A stretch of 64,000 bases of DNA from assembly GCA_029204225.1 (NCBI GenBank), contig CM055101.1, positions 59,816,094-59,880,093 on the forward strand, in the 5' to 3' direction. The translations under genes were made by a program, and so were the position numbers. Below, one piece after another: positions 62,105 to 64,000 of the stretch (its first letter is position 1; every line of letters begins with the position of its first letter). The DNA comes from Diphasiastrum complanatum (taxonomy: Eukaryota > Streptophyta > Lycopodiopsida > Lycopodiales > Lycopodiaceae). The notes under the pieces are model-generated. The model saw only the letters and a list, made by a program, of their open reading frames with translations, did no database searches and was not told the DNA's origin.

Positions 62105-62465
62105 GATATTTCTTCTTTGAAGCCTTTACTCATATTCCAACAAGGTTACAATGAGATAAAAAGTAAAATATAGTACTAAAAAAACACCATAAAGCATAGC
62201 CACTTTCAAGATGTCTAGCTGATACCTGCCACCATCCCACAACACAAAACCACAGGAGCTAGTATCGTGGAGATGACAAGTGTCATAGCTGAGCATCAGT
62301 TGTTATCCTCGTCCAAATGTAGCAATACTACTTAACAACATAAATAGCATTTATAAATCATAGTCTAGTCTTCCCAAACAGCATAAAGGTATTTAGCAAT
62401 AGGCCAAGGCCTAATGTTATTGTATTAGGGCTTATGCCATGCTAATCAATTTGTGGGTAGCGTAT
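62105..62465 (-). repeat. Interspersed repeat copy 2, inverted relative to 1150-1500
   Basis: Its reverse complement shares blocks with 1150-1500 over the whole length. It directly follows the 3' end of the non-LTR element, which may therefore have inserted at or near the edge of this repeat. Confidence 0.7.
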
Positions 62466-63214
62466 TTAAGTAATGTATGAAAAGTTTTAATCGTGTATAT
62501 TTCAACTAGCTACTTGGTATTGTAGCGAAAGGGTTTACTTCGTATTGCGAACGTATTTGTTTCTTTGTATTTTCTTGTGCGAAAGCTTACAAGAGCCTAG
62601 ACACGCAACTACAGATCACAAAATAGATTTCATCCTAGCAATCAAGACAACGGAAGACAAGGAGATGCACGAGATAGAGAAACTATATTATCAGTTTAAT
62701 TTTTTAGAGCGAGATGGTTAGTGTCTCGCTCGTTGGCGGCCTGACGCTCTGCTCTTTCGTTGTGTTCTACTCGTTGGTAGACTTTCATGCACAACTATTT
62801 CGTTTCTAATCTTTTTCTTTTTTGCTCTACTCACGCACATTCTCTATATCTATTTTGATCTAGAAAAATAGTTTATATCTCCACTGTGTGGAGTTTACAA
62901 GATAGCTAAACAGAGAATTACAAGAGTAGTTAACGCTAATCAACTAATCAGTTACTCTCCGTTATTGCTAGTCGTTTCAACTAGGTGTGAAGTTTAAGAC
63001 TCCACGCCTGTTGAGCTGCCAGTTGATAGTGCAAAAGATTTTCTTTCATTTCTTTTTATTTCGTGTCATGTCTTTTTGGTCCTGGATGCATGTTTGACTT
63101 TCGAAAATCATTTGACCTTCGAGTTTCGCTTTATTTTGTGTCTTAGGGATTTTGAGGTACGTTGACTTTCGCGAATTGTTCGCCATTGGACCTTCATTTC
63201 GTTTCGCTTTATTT
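62466..63214 (-). repeat. Probable copia LTR (minus orientation)
   Basis: In the minus sense it lies downstream of the RNase H end at 63215-63500, where a 3' LTR is expected. It is rich in 'gacttt.g' and 'ttcgttt' words and resembles the LTR-like region at 45.1-45.7 kb. Exact ends and polypurine tract were not determined. Confidence 0.5.
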
Positions 63215-63500
63215 CGCGTCGTGGCAAAGTTGCAGGAGTTCACCATTTCTGACACTCCATCTTGAACCTTGTAGCTTTGCGAAGAATGGCTTGTCGAGTG
63301 GCTTCGTGAGCAGATCTGCAATCATGTCTTCAAATTTTATGTATTGGACTTGGAGCTCTCCTTTCGAGATCGAATCTTGAATGTGATGGTACTTCAGAGG
63401 TATGTGTTTTGTCTTTGAATGGAAGAATGGATCCTAGGATAGATAAATGGCACTCTGAGAGTCCATCATCATCGTGCATGGTCCTCCTTGTGGTATCCTG
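63215..63500 (-). pseudogene. Copia RNase H C-terminal remnant
   Basis: On the minus strand, CTMMMDSQSAIYLS, a stop, then DPFFHSKTKHIPLKYHHIQD, ISKGELQVQYIKFEDMIADL and LTKPLDKPFFAKLQ match the end of copia RNase H (DN.SAI.L..NP..H.R.KHI, ADI.TK.L). One TAG or TAA is in frame. Its left neighbour in the minus sense is cut off by the gypsy sequence starting at 63502. It belongs to a third copia lineage in this window. Confidence 0.8.
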
Positions 63501-63501
63501 A

Positions 63502-64000
63502 TTGTATTCGGCTACAGAAAGAGAAGCACTTGGCATAATTTTCACTGTTAAAAAATTTCGGCATTATTTGTTGGGATATGCATTTATTTTTCATGTGGAT
63601 CATTATGCTCTTAAGTATCTTGTAAATAAACTAGATCTATCAGGACAAATTGCTCGATGGGTTCTACTTCTGCAAGAATTCACTTATCAAGTAGAGCTTC
63701 GTCAAGGAAAGTATCATACAAATGCTGATTATCTATCGCGACTCAACACTGGAAAAATTGAAGACCCTATCAATGATGATTTTTCAGACGAACATTTATT
63801 CGAGATTTCATCTACAAATTCGTTATATTCTGATATCATTACTTATCTCAAGGATCAGATATATCCGAATGGTTATGATTTGGAGCAAAAGACAGTTTTT
63901 CAATATAAGGTAGCACCTTATACAATTATTAACAATGTTTAGTACAAGCTTGGTGCAGATCATCAGCTTCGAAGATGTCTCGAATCCGAAGACATTAAAA
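63502..64000 (+). pseudogene. Ty3/gypsy RNase H to integrase start, running off the window
   Basis: YSATEREALGIIFTVKKFRH, then YLLGYAFIFHVDHYALKYLV, is the gypsy RNase H signature (Y...E.E.LA...A...R.YL ... TDH.AL). It is followed by GRIARW-like GQIARWVLLLQEFTYQVELR and ADYLSRL. The frame stays open to a TAG at 63940-63942, after which YKLGADHQLRRCL, the start of the integrase zinc-binding region, continues in the same frame. The single stop near the end suggests a relatively young pseudogene. The 5' part of the element is missing here. Confidence 0.88.

Noticed and set aside
63162-63380. Plus-strand ORF near the right end
   Set aside because: It is the antisense of the minus-strand copia RNase H remnant and LTR.

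Overview
The window is nuclear DNA of a land plant with a large, repeat-choked genome. It is AT-rich. It holds many Ty1/copia and Ty3/gypsy retrotransposon remnants, one copia primer-binding site of the initiator-Met tRNA type, long CT/GA microsatellites, a short plant-type telomere heptamer dimer, a tRNA-derived SINE, and spliceosomal introns with GT-AG borders. No ordinary host gene, rRNA gene or CRISPR array was recognised. Two DNA-transposon-like gene clusters and a non-LTR element with an R2-like C-terminus suggest a fern, lycophyte, bryophyte or gymnosperm rather than a flowering plant, but that is an inference and species cannot be read from the sequence.

Layout: 1-3.6 kb holds an interspersed repeat, a CT microsatellite and a minus-strand copia remnant with its LTR. 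4.3-7.1 kb is a minus-strand group of unrecognised, broken ORFs. 7.4-10.1 kb is a hairpin/palindrome-rich region with poly-G runs and a GC-rich island. 10.1-12.9 kb is a broken transposase gene of the DUF7869 type preceded by a coding 23-residue tandem repeat. 13-20 kb holds a tandem tRNA-SINE array and gypsy remnants. 20.5-33.5 kb is a pile-up of one copia family whose LTRs recur three times in the same orientation, together with a large CT/GA inverted-repeat minisatellite and other fragments.

The most interesting segment is about 33.97-40.88 kb, which appears to be a multi-gene DNA transposon inserted into a copia gag gene (gag halves lie at 33.5-33.97 and 40.88-41.14 kb). It carries four spliced genes: a small protein with a ubiquitin-like-looking C-terminus (+), a Ulp1/C48-type cysteine protease (-), an acidic two-exon protein (+) and a DDE-type transposase (-). 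The protease and the transposase were pieced together here from several exons with consensus splice sites. A second fragment of the ubiquitin-like gene, with the same intron position and phase, lies at 22.07-22.43 kb.

41-46 kb has no recognised gene. 46.3-49.6 kb is a broken copia element. 50.3-52.1 kb is a 1.8-kb foldback/MITE-like element with long inverted arms. 52.5-62.1 kb is a non-LTR retrotransposon (N-terminal C2H2 finger, RT, C-terminal CCHC plus nuclease-like region) split by a young copia element (54,570-60,727; 682-bp LTRs, 5-bp TSD TCTAT, about four LTR differences). That copia has a nearly intact gag-pol of about 1,323 codons with a single in-frame TAG. The window ends in a minus-strand copia 3' end abutting a gypsy RNase H region.
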